Positions 21,575-33,114 of a stretch of DNA of 64,000 nucleotides are shown here, one piece after another (the stretch's first letter is position 1; each line of letters starts with the position of its first letter). A model generated the notes under the pieces. The model was not told where the DNA came from, did not search any database, and was given only the letters and a program-made list of their open reading frames with translations. The stretch is from assembly GCA_024196135.1 (NCBI GenBank), contig JAMQCK010000015.1, positions 1-64,000 on the forward strand. Reading direction: 5' to 3'. The stretch comes from Pleurotus ostreatus/Saccharomyces cerevisiae fusant (taxonomy: Eukaryota > Opisthokonta). The translations under genes were made by a program, and so were the position numbers.

Positions 21575-23747
21575 ATGGGCCAGCGCCTCCAAGCATTCCT
21601 CATCGCCAAGGTCGTCCCACACGGCGGCGGACGCGCGCGCTACCGCTGCATCGCCGCCCTGCATTACCAGAAATGCGCCTGCCCTATCCACATCCGCTCC
21701 GTATGTCGCCTTCTTACACTCCTTCGACAACCTGGCAACGCCCGGATCGTGCGCGAGGAGCTCGCAAGCATTGCGGGCAAGTACGGGCCGTACATGCGCG
21801 AGAAGCCGCTCGCACCGAGGATCCCGTGCCCGTTCGCGGCGTACCTGCTCAACGTCGCGTTCAGCTGCGATGTGTACGAGCCTTATGCGGCGCCGGGGTC
21901 GTTTGGAGGCGTTATCGATGCGAAGATGAGCTGTTGGAGTGGTGTTACGGGTGGTGGTACGTTTATTACGAGTGATCTTCTGACATGGACTGCTCACATT
22001 AATCTCGTTTGGCCCAGATAACAACACTGGGATCACCGTCATAGATGTAACCGACCCCGAGGACGCTGCATATGGCTTCTTTGGCTCAAGGGGCCCTCCA
22101 ACGGTCGACTCACTCTTCGACGAAAGTGGCGAGGACGCCTTCGACTCCGGCGACGATGACCCGAATAGTGGGGCAGAAGATTCGCGGCGCATTGGGGGAG
22201 GCGCTGGACGAGACCGGTGGGAAGTCTCGGCCGCCGAAGCCGAGGGCGATGCCGGCTTCGTTACCGACTCGGACGAGGACGAAGACGACCTGCAGCAGGC
22301 TTCGTCGCAATTATGGCAGGCGAAGGTTGTTAAAGACCTGGACGTCATCGAGACATGGCCCAAGGCTCTCAGGCTGTCGAAGGCGCTCAAGCAGCAGCTC
22401 GAAGATAGGGAAAATCAGACGGCGGCACAGGCTCCTCCCATTTCCGGTGACATACCATCGTTACTCTCGCTGACCATCGGCCCTGCGGTCATGCAGGTGC
22501 TGGAGTCTGGCGACTACAGCTCCATTGAGCCTGTGTTGCTACAGAGCGACAAGCACCCGCACTTCCTTGCTGTTTTTCGTCAGATTCCTGGACCCTTCCC
22601 CGATAAAGGTCTAGCGCTGGTGCAGAGGATTTTTGATGAGATGGGTGGTCGCGTCGACTTGTCGAGCGTACAACTGTCTGCAGAGCAGCTTGTTCGTGTC
22701 TTGAATCGCGACACATACGAGGAGATCGACCTCTCGGGCAATACACAGCTCACCCGGGATACATTTCCGCATCTGCTTGCCTCTCTTCCCCCAACTCGTC
22801 GTCTAGTGCTCTTCCGCACGTCAATCTCTGTTAATGACATGCAGAAACTCCTCTTGAACCAGACGCTCTTCCGCAACGTGCAGGAGCTCATCCACCCTGC
22901 TACGCATAATTGGACCGATGCGAACAACTTCCCCGAAGCATTCACCGTCGATGTCTACCAAGATTCCGGAACATGCTCCAAAAACGCTGTCTGCCTGCCC
23001 CTCTGCTCCCCCACGCCCATCGCGCAGAACCTCATCATGCTCCTCGAGCTCATGCTCAGTGACAACTTTCTGATGATGTTTCACTTCGACTACGCTATGT
23101 TGGAGGGGAACGCTGCCCTCGAAGCGGTGTTCGGCACGGCACTGCTACCGGAGGGACGCTCGTGGTCCGAGCGCGAGGTGTCGTGCACGCCGTGTCCGCC
23201 GTCGGGTGTCAAACCCAACGAAGGCGGGTGGAGGTTCTTGTTGGAATTCGATAAGGGTCTTCCGCATAGAGCGAAGTACGGCTTCGTGAGGACCATGCCG
23301 GATGGCACATTTGGCGCGGAGCCAAGGGAGAAGCGTAATTATTTCCCTCAGGAGATTGAGGCAGCCGAAGAAGACGACGGAAACGAGTCGGACTGGACCG
23401 ACGTGTCCTCGGACGAAGACGACGATGCGGAGGGAGAAGAGCCGGGAGCGGCGGACGTAGCACCCGCACAGGATGGTTCGTCTGGTAGAACTGCTGAGCC
23501 TACGGCCAAAGGTCCACTGACTAGGTCGCGCTTCTACGTCTATGATCTGCCTGGTTTCCTAGCGCGCCTGGAAAAGGATGGCAAGCCACCCCTGCCACCT
23601 GCATTGGAAGAGAAACTGCGGGAGGCCTTCGACAGGCTCTCGAAGAGGGCCAAGCTGATGAGCTATCGCCACTATAAGGCGCGGTGCATCAGTGCGGCAA
23701 GGAAAGTCATGACATGGGAATCGGTCAATGGCGTGCCGTGGCATTGA
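21575..23747 (+). CDS. Uncharacterised 703-aa protein
   Basis: Two exons (21575-21956 and 22018-23747) join in frame. I do not recognise a named family. The N-terminal about 125 residues are cysteine-rich (CAC, CPF, SCD) and globular-looking. An acidic linker follows (FDESGEDAFDSGDDD and TDSDEDEDDLQQ). The central part (about residues 285-440) has regular leucine spacing (EEIDLSGNTQLTRDTFPHLL) that resembles a short leucine-rich-repeat fold. A second acidic tract (DDGNESDWTDVSSDEDDD) precedes a basic C-terminus with RSRFYVYDLPGFLARLEKDG. It looks like a conserved basidiomycete protein, but that rests on memory of similar sequences and needs a search. No signal peptide or membrane segment is evident. 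Confidence 0.8.
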
Positions 23748-24087
23748 ACGCGCACGTCGTACTACTAGTAGTGCCGGCGTCTGACTGCATTGTTGTCTTG
23801 TTACTGACGCGGGTGATCGAAGCACTGTAAAATTGGATGTAGAATACTAGTGTCGTCGTGTAAAGCTTCCGTAGTTGCCTTTGTTCTGGGTGTCTGACTC
23901 TCAAAAGTTCAACTTGCGTGCACGTGATCGTCACACCCTTGACACGAACCATCACCTTGACTAAACTTCTTTTGCTGACCCTTGACTTGACTAGACCACT
24001 GAAGACCAGCGAGGCACCACCGTCTAGAAGGGCGTATACATCTCCATTCTCTGATAATTCACGCCCCGACAAAACGCTCCCACCGGC
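23748..24087. other. Intergenic spacer
   Basis: About 340 bp between the 703-aa gene and the Mediator gene, both on the plus strand. It holds the 3' UTR of the former and the promoter of the latter. I see no gene. Confidence 0.5.
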
Positions 24088-24909
24088 ATGAATAAAGGCC
24101 ATCAATACGAGGTTTCTCTTTATGGCGTATTCTCGCCTGTGGATCTAAAAGCTATATTGGATCGCATGACGCTGCATAGCGAGTCCTCTGCACCACTACA
24201 CTTGCGAGAAGTCGTCTTCGAACCACTGGTCCGCCCGGCCGACGCGCCCGTGGACCAAGGGATCCTGCACGCGCAGAAAGACACGACAGAAGACAAATCG
24301 AGTTGGTACGTTGGCTCTCATGGATGGTTTCCTTCCTTTATCGCGCCGAGTTTGACAGTGACTCGTTGAATTCAGGGTGCTCTACTCATACCTCAAGCCT
24401 GAATCGTCTCGTGTATACCCTGAAGCCATGGTTCGACCATGGGCTACTTGCCTCGTCCAGGGCGATGGCCTGGCATTTGCATCTGCTCTTGGATACGTGT
24501 ACGATTTTTTTCCGCTCTACCCGATGCGAACTTGATTAAGGGAATCAACAGACGAAGATCGGAAGTATACAAGCGTGGCTTCGTCTTCCGACGAAACGGT
24601 CTGGTAATCCAGATCTTCCAAATAGAGCATGTAAGTACGCCGAATGTAGGGACCCATGAGCCTCCCACAAGACAAGGGCCGTGCATAAACACCGCACTGA
24701 CGCTTTTCTGCTAGGTCGATCCAAAGACAGCACAACCCATACCGGCGCACGTTGACAGCCTGTGGAAGGTCGAGGTCAAGAACTCTGCTCCAGTGCGGAA
24801 TACACAAGAACTACCTCTCGTCAAAAACTCGATAGCGGCAATTTTGGAGGTTCAGTTGATGATGAAGGGTCTCCTCGATTTACGTAGAGAAGATATCCTT
24901 GCAACGTGA
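24088..24909 (+). CDS. MED18: Mediator of RNA polymerase II transcription subunit 18
   Basis: Predicted 204-aa head-module subunit of Mediator, which bridges activators and RNA polymerase II. Exons are 24088-24305, 24376-24498, 24552-24630 and 24715-24909. Family features are the N-terminal block YEVSLYGVFSPVDLKAILDR then MTLHSESSAPLHLREVVFEP, the middle YLKPESSRVYPEAMVRPWAT, YVRRSEVYKRGFVFRRNGLV, and the C-terminal beta strand plus helix VDSLWKVEVKNS...EVQLMMKGLLDLRRED. The donor after TACGT (24499) is required to keep the YVRRSEVYKRG block in frame. It is co-directional with the next gene but with its own 243-bp spacer. Confidence 0.9.
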
Positions 24910-25152
24910 CTACTCTGAATGCCTTTCGCTTGACACACATATTCGGATTGAAAACGGGGCCTGATGTAGCTTTTGGAATTGTTGGCCTATAGTTGGGGCA
25001 GGTCACCGAAACCTCGTATTTCATGGATTCCGCGTGTTGTGGGTCCATGGCGGCGCAAATTGAAATCAAAATTGCTTCCGGTGCATACGGTCCGAAATAA
25101 GCGCCCGATCGTCAGTGCATCTCTACCGCGTCCCCCACTCTGCATCACCGAG

Positions 25153-26481
25153 ATGGACAACCCTGAGGCCAGCACATCTAGCGCGGCTTCGCCTTCTGGA
25201 ATTCAACCCGAGAAACAGCTTCCCTGCGCAATCTGCAAGCTGAAGACCGCCATCTACACATGTCCTCGCTGCTCCGTGAAATCATGCTCCTTACAATGCT
25301 CTACGACGCACAAGTCAAGCACCGGATGCTCTGGGCAGCGCGATAAAGCCAAGTACATACCACTCAAGGATTATGGCTACGGGGCGCTTATGGACGACTA
25401 CACCTTCCTTGAGGACATCGGGCGTCATGTGGGGGATTGGGGGAAGGAGATCGCGAAGCAGGGATTGACCGCGGCCCCTTCGACGGGTATGGCGCGCGGG
25501 ATGGCGAGGATGAGAGGGGGGAATAGGAAGCAGGGAGGACGACAGTCAGCGAAGAGAGATGTCCTGAAGATGCAGCTTGACGCGCACGACATTGACATCG
25601 ACTTCTTGCCGAGTGGTATGGAGCGGAAGAAGCTCAACCAATCGACGTGGGATTTCAAGTGCGTACCATATGCCCTAATTGCTGTACTTTGCACGATACC
25701 GACTTTTGTCTGCAGAGCTCAGAAGGCTTTTCTGACTGTCGAGCTGAAGTTCCATCACGAGAAGGACGTATACTCCGTCCTTTGCCACCGAAATCGCACG
25801 GACACCACGCTCCTCTCCATCCTCCAATCCAGCATACGACTACGCAAGAACGCACCCGACTGGCTATCCTCCGCCTTCCCCCTCGACTTCGAATTCCCCG
25901 CCATCCCCACCTTCACCACCACGATCTACGACCCCATGCATTCCGCTCATCACATACTCGACGTTCATCGGAGTCTGATAGACGTCCTGCGCGGAAAGCA
26001 ATTCGTTGAGTTCCCCACCATCGAGCTGTGGTCAGGGGACACGTTCTCTGGTCATGTCATCGTCGGAGGCGCGGGGGACGGTAACACTGTGCAGATCCGC
26101 CGACAGTGGAAGGATGTGCAACCGTATCGTCCGCCGCGGGCGACGAAGAAGCGGAAGGTTGGGGATGGAAAGGCACTGAATATATTAGGCGACTATGGGA
26201 GCGACAGCGACGCTAGTTCGGACGCGGCGCCCGCCAACAATGCCTTGCAAGGGTTGCAAACCTACGAGGACGAGGGGAGCGACGAAAATGGTCCTCCAAC
26301 CGCTGACGATGAGGACTCGATGGAGGAGGAGGGCGACGAGGACGGTGTGGACGCAGAGCCGGTCGAGACAGATCCTCAAGTGCTTGCGAGACTATTGCAG
26401 GAAGCGCGAGCTGCAGGAAAATGGAGGGAGGACGACGCGGACGGGATGTTATCGGATGGCGAAGAGGAGGTTATATACTAG
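25153..26481 (+). CDS. BCD1: Box C/D snoRNA assembly factor, HIT zinc finger
   Basis: Predicted 423-aa nuclear protein from exons 25153-25658 and 25716-26481. Residues about 24-68 form a zf-HIT domain (CAICKLKTAIYTCPRCSVKS then CSLQC..HK..TGCSGQRDK), which binds two zinc ions. The segment KAKYIPLKDY...LMDDYTFLEDIGR directly after it is characteristic of Bcd1/ZNHIT6, which is needed for box C/D snoRNP biogenesis. A conserved globular region (LSILQSSIRLRKNAPDWLSS to FPTIELW) follows, and the C-terminus is highly acidic. The frame is also open upstream to 24973, but MDNPEAST is the better start because the upstream codons have no family-like sequence. Confidence 0.9.
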   Translation: MDNPEASTSSAASPSGIQPEKQLPCAICKLKTAIYTCPRCSVKSCSLQCSTTHKSSTGCSGQRDKAKYIPLKDYGYGALMDDYTFLEDIGRHVGDWGKEIAKQGLTAAPSTGMARGMARMRGGNRKQGGRQSAKRDVLKMQLDAHDIDIDFLPSGMERKKLNQSTWDFKCVPYALIAVLCTIPTFVCRAQKAFLTVELKFHHEKDVYSVLCHRNRTDTTLLSILQSSIRLRKNAPDWLSSAFPLDFEFPAIPTFTTTIYDPMHSAHHILDVHRSLIDVLRGKQFVEFPTIELWSGDTFSGHVIVGGAGDGNTVQIRRQWKDVQPYRPPRATKKRKVGDGKALNILGDYGSDSDASSDAAPANNALQGLQTYEDEGSDENGPPTADDEDSMEEEGDEDGVDAEPVETDPQVLARLLQEARAAGKWREDDADGMLSDGEEEVIY

Positions 26482-26825
26482 CATATACAGACTTCCTCGA
26501 AGGTGTTGGCGGAACTTTTAAGAAGGCGGCGAGGCCTTGCGCGGTGACGGTCCTTCCTAGCAGCCAATTATCACTTTGCGGGCTGCAACCGATAGCACAA
26601 CCCAAGAAGCCTCGTGCGCTTGAGACATCTTGCGGTACTTTCCATTCTCCTTCCCAACCAGCCCATTACTTCTGTCCTAGACGGCGATGAGAGTTCAACA
26701 TGTCGTTTCGGAGGATGCCTATGACATATCCCCTTTGAGCAACTGCTAACGTAAGTTGTTCTACCCCACATCAGACTATCAGCAGCTTTTTTCCGCAAGC
26801 TTTCACGACCGATTCACGACCCGAG
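26482..26825. other. Intergenic spacer
   Basis: 344 bp between BCD1 and the CBM48 gene. It holds a short pyrimidine-rich stretch and no supported gene; the promoter of the next gene is expected here. Confidence 0.5.
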
Positions 26826-28118
26826 ATGACTGACACGCACGAAGTAGTGTTCCGCTGGTGAGGAACTCCCCGCACACACGCCTCATTAATTCCCAACCCC
26901 GCCTCAGGCCACGCACGGAGCCCAACGAGGTTATTGCGACCGGGACGTTCGACCAGGTGCGTGCACACGCGGCTGTCATTCCCCGCGGGTCGAGCTAAGC
27001 TGCGGATGGTCTAGTGGTCGTGCTCGCTGCGGTTGACGAAGGGCGCGGAGGGGTTTGAGGGGCGCGCGAGGGTGCCGTGGGGGGAGAAGATCACGTACAA
27101 GTTCGTGGTCGATGGGCAGTGGGTGACCGACAACGCGCAGCCGACGGAGTGGGATAACGCGGGGAACCTCAACAACGTGTACACCGCGCCTGCGAAGCCG
27201 GAGCCTCAGCCTGAACCTGAAGCTGAGCCGGCGTCAGAGCCCACGCCCGCGCCTGCCCCCGCTGCTGCCGCCGAGCCGGCGCCGACGGTGAACGGTATCG
27301 AGAAGCACGAGGCGGATGTTGTGCGTTGTTGTCATTCTCGCTTGTCGATCTCCCGCTGATTGGCGTGCTATCAGGTCGAGGATGCCCCGCCGGCGGTGCC
27401 AGCGGTCATCGAGAATGTGAAGGTCGAGGAGGTCGCGCCGGTGGTCCCTGTGCCCATTCTTCCGGTGACCGCACCGGAGACGACAACCGCCGCGGAGGTC
27501 GTTCCGCAAGCGGCGGTCGAGGCCTCGCCTGCACCCGCTGTTGAGGAGAAGGCTGCTCCGGAGGAGCAACCGTCGACGCACGAGCCTGTGCCTACGCCTG
27601 TCGAAGCTGTACCCGCCCCTGCAGAGGCTGCAGCCCCCGAGCCGGCTCCGGCTGTGGAGGAGCCAAAGGACGCGTCTGCGACGCCTGTCCCTGCCGCAGA
27701 GACGCCCAAGCCCGCGACGCCAACCCCTGCTACGCCGACCCCTGCTGCAGAGCCGGCCGTACCTGCGGAGCCGTCAACACCGCCGCCGCCTCCGCCTGTG
27801 AACGGGACGAACGGGACCTCTGCGTCCCCTGTGACGCCTCAGAAGAACGGCAAGCAACGGTTCTCTTCGGAGCATTCGACGTCGCCGTCGAGCCCGGCGA
27901 GCAGCACCTCCCGCTTCAGCAGTGCGCGCAAGAAGCGCGGGTCGGTCTTTGGCACCGTTAAGGGCTGGTCGTCGCCTTCTGAGCCAGGATCGCCCGACAG
28001 TACGGTCAAGGCGAATAGTTTGCGCAAGAAGAGGACCTCGATCTTTGGGTCCCTCAAGGGCGTCTTCTCGTCACCCAAGAAGGAGGAGAAGAAGGAGAAG
28101 AAGACGGAGAGCAAGTAA
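26826..28118 (+). CDS. CBM48 / AMPK1-CBM domain protein (Crp1/Mdg1-like)
   Basis: Predicted 376-aa protein from exons 26826-26857, 26908-26956, 27015-27320 and 27375-28118. Residues about 5-85 form an AMPK1-type glycogen-binding module: EVVFRWP, EVIATGTFDQWSCSLRL, ARVPWGEKITYKFVVDGQW and TEWDNAGNLNNVY. The rest is low-complexity Pro/Ala/Glu/Val sequence. Near the C-terminus a basic motif occurs twice, ARKKRGSVFGTVKGW and LRKKRTSIFGSLKGVF, followed by a Lys/Glu tail. N-terminal CBM48 plus a long disordered tail resembles yeast Crp1 and Mdg1, but whether it binds glycogen or cruciform DNA is inference. Two of the four exons are under 50 nt. Confidence 0.85.
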
Positions 28119-28621
28119 TTGCACCTTTCACATTCCTCTACTTCATGGCGTCCCGGCGATACCTACCCCTCCTCTGTCCTGTTCTCGTTCGCAGCCCTTT
28201 TGCATATCTCTCGGAACGTACAATGTTCTACCCCTACCACACTTTGCCAGGCTTGGCTTTTCCATAGACTTAGTAGTCGGTTGACTACCGATGTTCGCTT
28301 TCATCCCGTACCTCTTTGTCGTGCTACCTCTTCAGTCATGGATAGGATCGTATCAGTCAGTCTCCTTCGGTACTTGACAGGAATGTTAGACCTGTGGGTG
28401 TTCGTGCAGATGTTGATTCTCACCCTGCCCAAAAAGGCATCCAGCGCCTCGCGGACAGGTGACGCGTCCACAACGCGTGACGTCATGTGCAATGTTGACG
28501 CGTCGGGATGGCAGTCACACGCACGTGCCGCGCGTCTGCGATCGCCGTCACAGGCAAGCCCATCGTCTGGCGGTGATCCCTGTCATACCTGTGTCTCGCC
28601 TTGCGCGTCCTTCTCCACGCC
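28119..28621. other. Intergenic spacer
   Basis: About 500 bp between the CBM48 gene and MRC1. Nothing coding is supported. Repeated ACGCGT/GACGCG-like hexamers around 28460-28505 (CGACGCGTCC, CACAACGCGTGACG, TTGACGCGTCGG) resemble the MluI cell-cycle box (ACGCGT) that drives G1/S genes in yeasts. That would suit the checkpoint gene just downstream. Confidence 0.45.
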
Positions 28622-31600
28622 ATGGCGCTCTCTCCTGCCCGCGATACCGAGAGACGCTCGCCGTCGCCCGCGAAAGACGATAGCCCGGTGATCAAGCGCG
28701 CTGCGCGGACCTACGGACGTGCGCGACCTGCTGCTGCACACAACGCGCGTGCTCTGGCTAGCACGGCCGCCAAGGCGGCATCCCCAGAGCCTTTGCGCGA
28801 GCGCGCACCACTATCTACCATCCTACGCGCCAGGCCCAGCCATAGCGACATCGCGTCTGACGACGAAGAAGACGACGAAGCAGACAACGATGCTGTTCCC
28901 ACGAAATTCGCCTGGGATTGGCAGAAGCAGCTCAAGGCCTTCAGTGACGATGACGACGATGAAGGGGTCGACGAGCTCCCCGGGAAAGCAATTTCTAGGA
29001 AGCAGCCACAAGATGCGCTCACCGCTCACGACACGCCCGACGTGTCCCTCGACGCGTCTGACCTCCCATCCTCAGCCAAGACGCTTATTGAGCGATCACC
29101 AGCGAAGCAAACTATAGATTCATCACAATCTAGCCTCGGTGACTCTCCCATCCCCCGCCATAAATCCAAACCTCGCCGCGCGATCGTGGCGAATTCGGAC
29201 GACGACGAGGAGCCGGCGCCCAGGAAGCCTGCCAAGCCGCTTTCCGCTTTCAGAGGAACGCCCTCCGATTCCGATGACGAGCTTCCGTCTACTGTGACCA
29301 TCTCGCCTCGCAGAAAACCCTCTTCCGCCGGGAAGCCGTCAGTGCCGCTTGCGAAGGATGACGCGAAGACGAAGCCTGCCACTCGACGAACGACTGCCGC
29401 TCAGAGTGGGAAAGGGAAGCCTAAAGTCAAGGTATGCGATCTTTTCCTATGGAATGATAAGGCGAGGTCTGACATCGTATAGGCACCTACGAAGAAGCAG
29501 CTCCAGGAGACAGAGAAAGAAGGCTGGCGCATAGCCCAGGAACGCAACACCTCCCTGCGTGCGACCGAGCCTGAGCGTCCTAACAAGTACACCAAGGCTA
29601 ACCTCTTCACCCTCCTGGGCGGCGGCGCACTATCTTCCAAGGAGCCGCAGAAGGACGTAAAAACGCACGACGTTGCCTCGGCACTGCCGCCACTACCCAG
29701 CTCGGACCCCATCGACGAGTTCTCATCTCCGGCCGTCCACCACGAGCCCTCTCTTCCCATACCCTCGCGACCTCAGACACAGCGCGCGCGTTCTCAGCGT
29801 CCGCAGATTCAGCAGCTGCCGCTGATGGACACCCTGAGGAAGGATGAGCTGGATTCGGACGAAGAGCTGCCGTCCCTTGCGGAACTATCGCGCCGAGCCG
29901 ACGAGGACAAGCGCAAGGCGAAGTTGCACGAGCTCAAGCTGCAGGCCATAAAGAAGGAGAAGGAGAGGGTGAAGCCTCCGCCATCTGACGATGAAGACGA
30001 CGACCTCGTTGTTGTAGGGAAGACAACGCAGGGTTTCCAGTCGGGGGCGGGCAAGGGTCCGAATCGCAACCAGCAGGCATTGAACTCGCTTGGAGTGCGG
30101 TCTGCTAAGGCTCCGCTTGCGCACGGCCAGCAACCCAAGAGAAAGGAGGACCTGGACCGTGACCTGCTGCAGAGGGCGCGCGCGCAAGCTGAAGCTGAAG
30201 CTCGGGCCAAGGAGGAGGCCTTCCTCAGGGCGGGCGGCAAGCTCGGGACGTCACAGCCGGCGGAGGATAATGAAGTGTCTCTGGAAGAGCTGCTCGAGCG
30301 CGGTCGACTTGCTGCTGAGAAGCAGGGCGCCGGCAACGAGATGGATGTCGACGAGGAGGAGGACGAGAATGATGGCGAGTACATCCCGGAGGAACAGCAG
30401 GAGCCGACCGACGCTCGCGAGATCACTCCGTCGGATGATGAGGCGGACCCGGATGTGACTATGGTGAACGATGAAGACGATGAGGATACTGCGCCTCTGC
30501 GCTCGCGTCGGCGCCCGGTCGCCCGTGTTGATTCCGATGAGGAAGACTCCCCCGCGGTAAGTTCCACCTCTCGAACTCCAGGCGAGCGATACCTGACAGT
30601 CTCGCAGGACGAGAACCACAACCCCTTCTTCAACCACCAACGCCGCTCGGTGTCAACGTTCGAGGAGCCTCCCAGCGACGAGCTCGACAAGGAGAACGAG
30701 ATGCCCCCACCGCACATGTTCGACTCCGACCAGGAGAACACGGCGCCCATTCGCCCGCCCCTCCGACACACCATGACGAACCTTGCGCGCGACCTCCATT
30801 CGACGCTGTCGATGTCGCCCGGCGGTTTTCAAGACGAGAACAACGAGAACGTTTTCCAGGACGAGAATGCGTCGCCTGTCGCGGGTCCTTCACGGTCGCA
30901 GGGCAAGCGTAAGCCGCTGACGAGCATCGAGATGGTCGAGGACGACCCGTTCGCATCGCCTTTGGGCATGACCCGCTCGACGTCGTTCACGGAGCGGCTG
31001 CAGATGAGCATCGGGCATGATGATGACGATGAGGACGCGCCGGGTCCCTCGAAGCGCAAGCTGGGGAAGGCGGTGGCGGAGGAGGCGGACGAGTTCTCGC
31101 AAGCGCTCGGCGGAGGCTTTAAGCCTATGGCGCTGGAGGGGAGCTTCTCGGAGCTCTTCGACTCGGAGACGCAGAAGGGTGCCACGCAGAAGGCGCCGCC
31201 CCCATTAACCTTTGGGGAGCCGCTTGCATTGGGTGGAGGGTTGACATTTGGGTCGGAGAAGGTAGGTTTTCCTTGCGCTTTGCTGGAGGTGATGTTGATT
31301 GTTAGCAGGGATCCCAGTCTCAGGCTGGGTTTGACAAGCTCCGGAAGGGTCTATCGCTGGGCCTCACGCAGGATCTCAGCCTGCGGCCGGCCTTCGCGGT
31401 GTCGCCTGGCAAGCTGAAGGCAGCGGACGAGATCTTCGAGAAGGAGCAGAACGCCCTGGTGGATGCCGCCTTGCAGCAGCGTCCAAGATCTGAGGAGGAA
31501 ATGTACATCAACGATCATGGGTATGTCTCGAACCTCTGTCGCGGCGTCAGTAGCTGACAAAGGGCGCAGCTTCCTCACCCAGACCAGGCCCGACCTCCCG

Positions 31601-33114
31601 AGTCCGCTGGTGCACCGCGCTTTCTCTCCTCAGTCGGCAATGAAGACGCAATCCACGGTCACAACGGAGCCTATGAGCCCCATCTTGTCGGGTAGAATGA
31701 AGTCTCAACATTGGGATGATGGCGGTCTGGAGGCCGCGTTCTTCGACGCCACTCAGGAGTCGAGCGAGCAAGCAGGACCTTCATCTAGTCAAGACTCCCC
31801 GGGACCCATGCGTCGCCTGCGTCGTCGGGAGGGGTCGATGGGACCTCCGCCAGTGCCGCTGCGCAACGCCTTCTCCGTGCTCAAAGCCAATGCCTCCAAG
31901 CCCAATTTGCCCAAGAAGCGCCTCGAGAAGAGCGAGTACGTCGAGGACCAGGCAGCCGAGTCCGACGACGAAGCCGACTTCGGCGGGCGCGGCAGCGGCG
32001 ACGAGGCGGACGGCGAGGACCTGGACCAGGACCTGAAGGAGATCGTCGACGACGCGCACATGACGGACGAGCAGCTCGCGAAGGCGGAGGTCGAGGCGCT
32101 GCACCAGGAGCAGAAGGCGAAGGAGGACGAGGAGCTGGGGAAGAAGATCCAGGAGGTGGTGGAGGGGAAGATGCGGAAGCGGAAGCGGAATCAGGGGCTG
32201 GATGATGAGGATGATGAGCTGGCGGATGAGGAGAGGGAGGAGAGGAATGCGGCGGCGCGGAGGAAGATGATGCAGGAGGCGTTTGACAAGAGGACGGATT
32301 TGAAGGCGTTGAGTGAGTCTTTTGTGGTCTTTGGGGTAAGACTTGAGCTAACGATTGCGCAGGTGCACGAGAGGAGACGCGTCCGTTTGCGGCGGCGTAC
32401 ACTGCGACCCTTAACGACGACGATGCGAATGACTTCGCATACCTTGCCAAGGACAGCGCTGGCTTGCGCTTGCCAGCAGAGGACACGGAAATGGGTGACG
32501 CGGACGAAGATGGAGACGAGGATGAGGAAGACGAAGAGGAAGAGCGCCGTCCCTCCAAGGTGTCCGTGCAGGCTCAACTCCGCGAGCTCGCGCAGCGTAA
32601 TGCTGAGGTGAGTGTTCTGCGAGACTAGTGCGTCTAGCGAAAGAAGCCTGACAATCTCATCAGGCGGATGAGGGCGAGCCCCTCGATATCGACGCGTTTG
32701 TCGACCCGGAGGACGATGAAGATGACTCGATACCAGTCCGGGTCGTCAACCAAGCTCCCACGCGTGCCCCCGTCGCGGATGACGATGTCGAGTTCCAGGT
32801 ACGTTCTTTGCTGTTGTGCATGTACTCATGCTGACGTCCCTTTGCAGTCGCGCCAGGCATCCTACGCGCCAACCGACCCTGCGTCCGCACAGTGGGCGAT
32901 GCGGGAAAAGCGTAAGCAAGGCCAGACGGGTCGTGCTACCGGAAGGGCGACGATCGTGGGCAGCAAGGTCAAGAACGGGGGTGGCTCGCTGCGCCCTGGG
33001 CAGAGCGCTTCCGATGTTCGTCAGCAGGTGGAGCCGAGGAAGCGGTCACTGAAGGCGGCGCCGAGCATCTTGCAGGGTGCTGGTTTGAGCCGGTCTTCCA
33101 GGTTTGAGTCTTAG
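28622..33114 (+). CDS. MRC1: Mediator of replication checkpoint (Mrc1/claspin family)
   Basis: Predicted 1379-aa protein from exons 28622-29431, 29483-30556, 30608-31261, 31309-31520, 31570-32312, 32363-32607, 32664-32798 and 32848-33114. Mrc1 travels with the replisome and relays Mec1/ATR signals to Rad53/Cds1. The sequence is strongly acidic and Ser-rich with several SQ/TQ sites (DSSQSSLG, TVSQDEN, DATQESSEQ, SSQDSP). It has the ELPSLAELSRRADEDKRK segment and, at about residues 950-1120, the MRC1-like domain: DEADFGGRGSGDEADGEDLD, MTDEQLAKAEVEALHQEQKA and RRKMMQEAFDKRTDLKALS. A coiled, Lys/Arg-rich patch KMRKRKRNQG may be a nuclear signal. The 51-nt intron at 30557-30607 is a multiple of three and could be read through. 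Confidence 0.9.

Noticed and set aside
21422..22390. 322-codon minus-strand open frame
   Set aside because: It overlaps both exons of the 703-aa gene in antisense, lacks domains, and is Ser-rich only because it mirrors acidic codons.
29809..30774. 321-codon minus-strand open frame
   Set aside because: It is a poly-Ser shadow of the acidic and Glu-rich MRC1 coding sequence.
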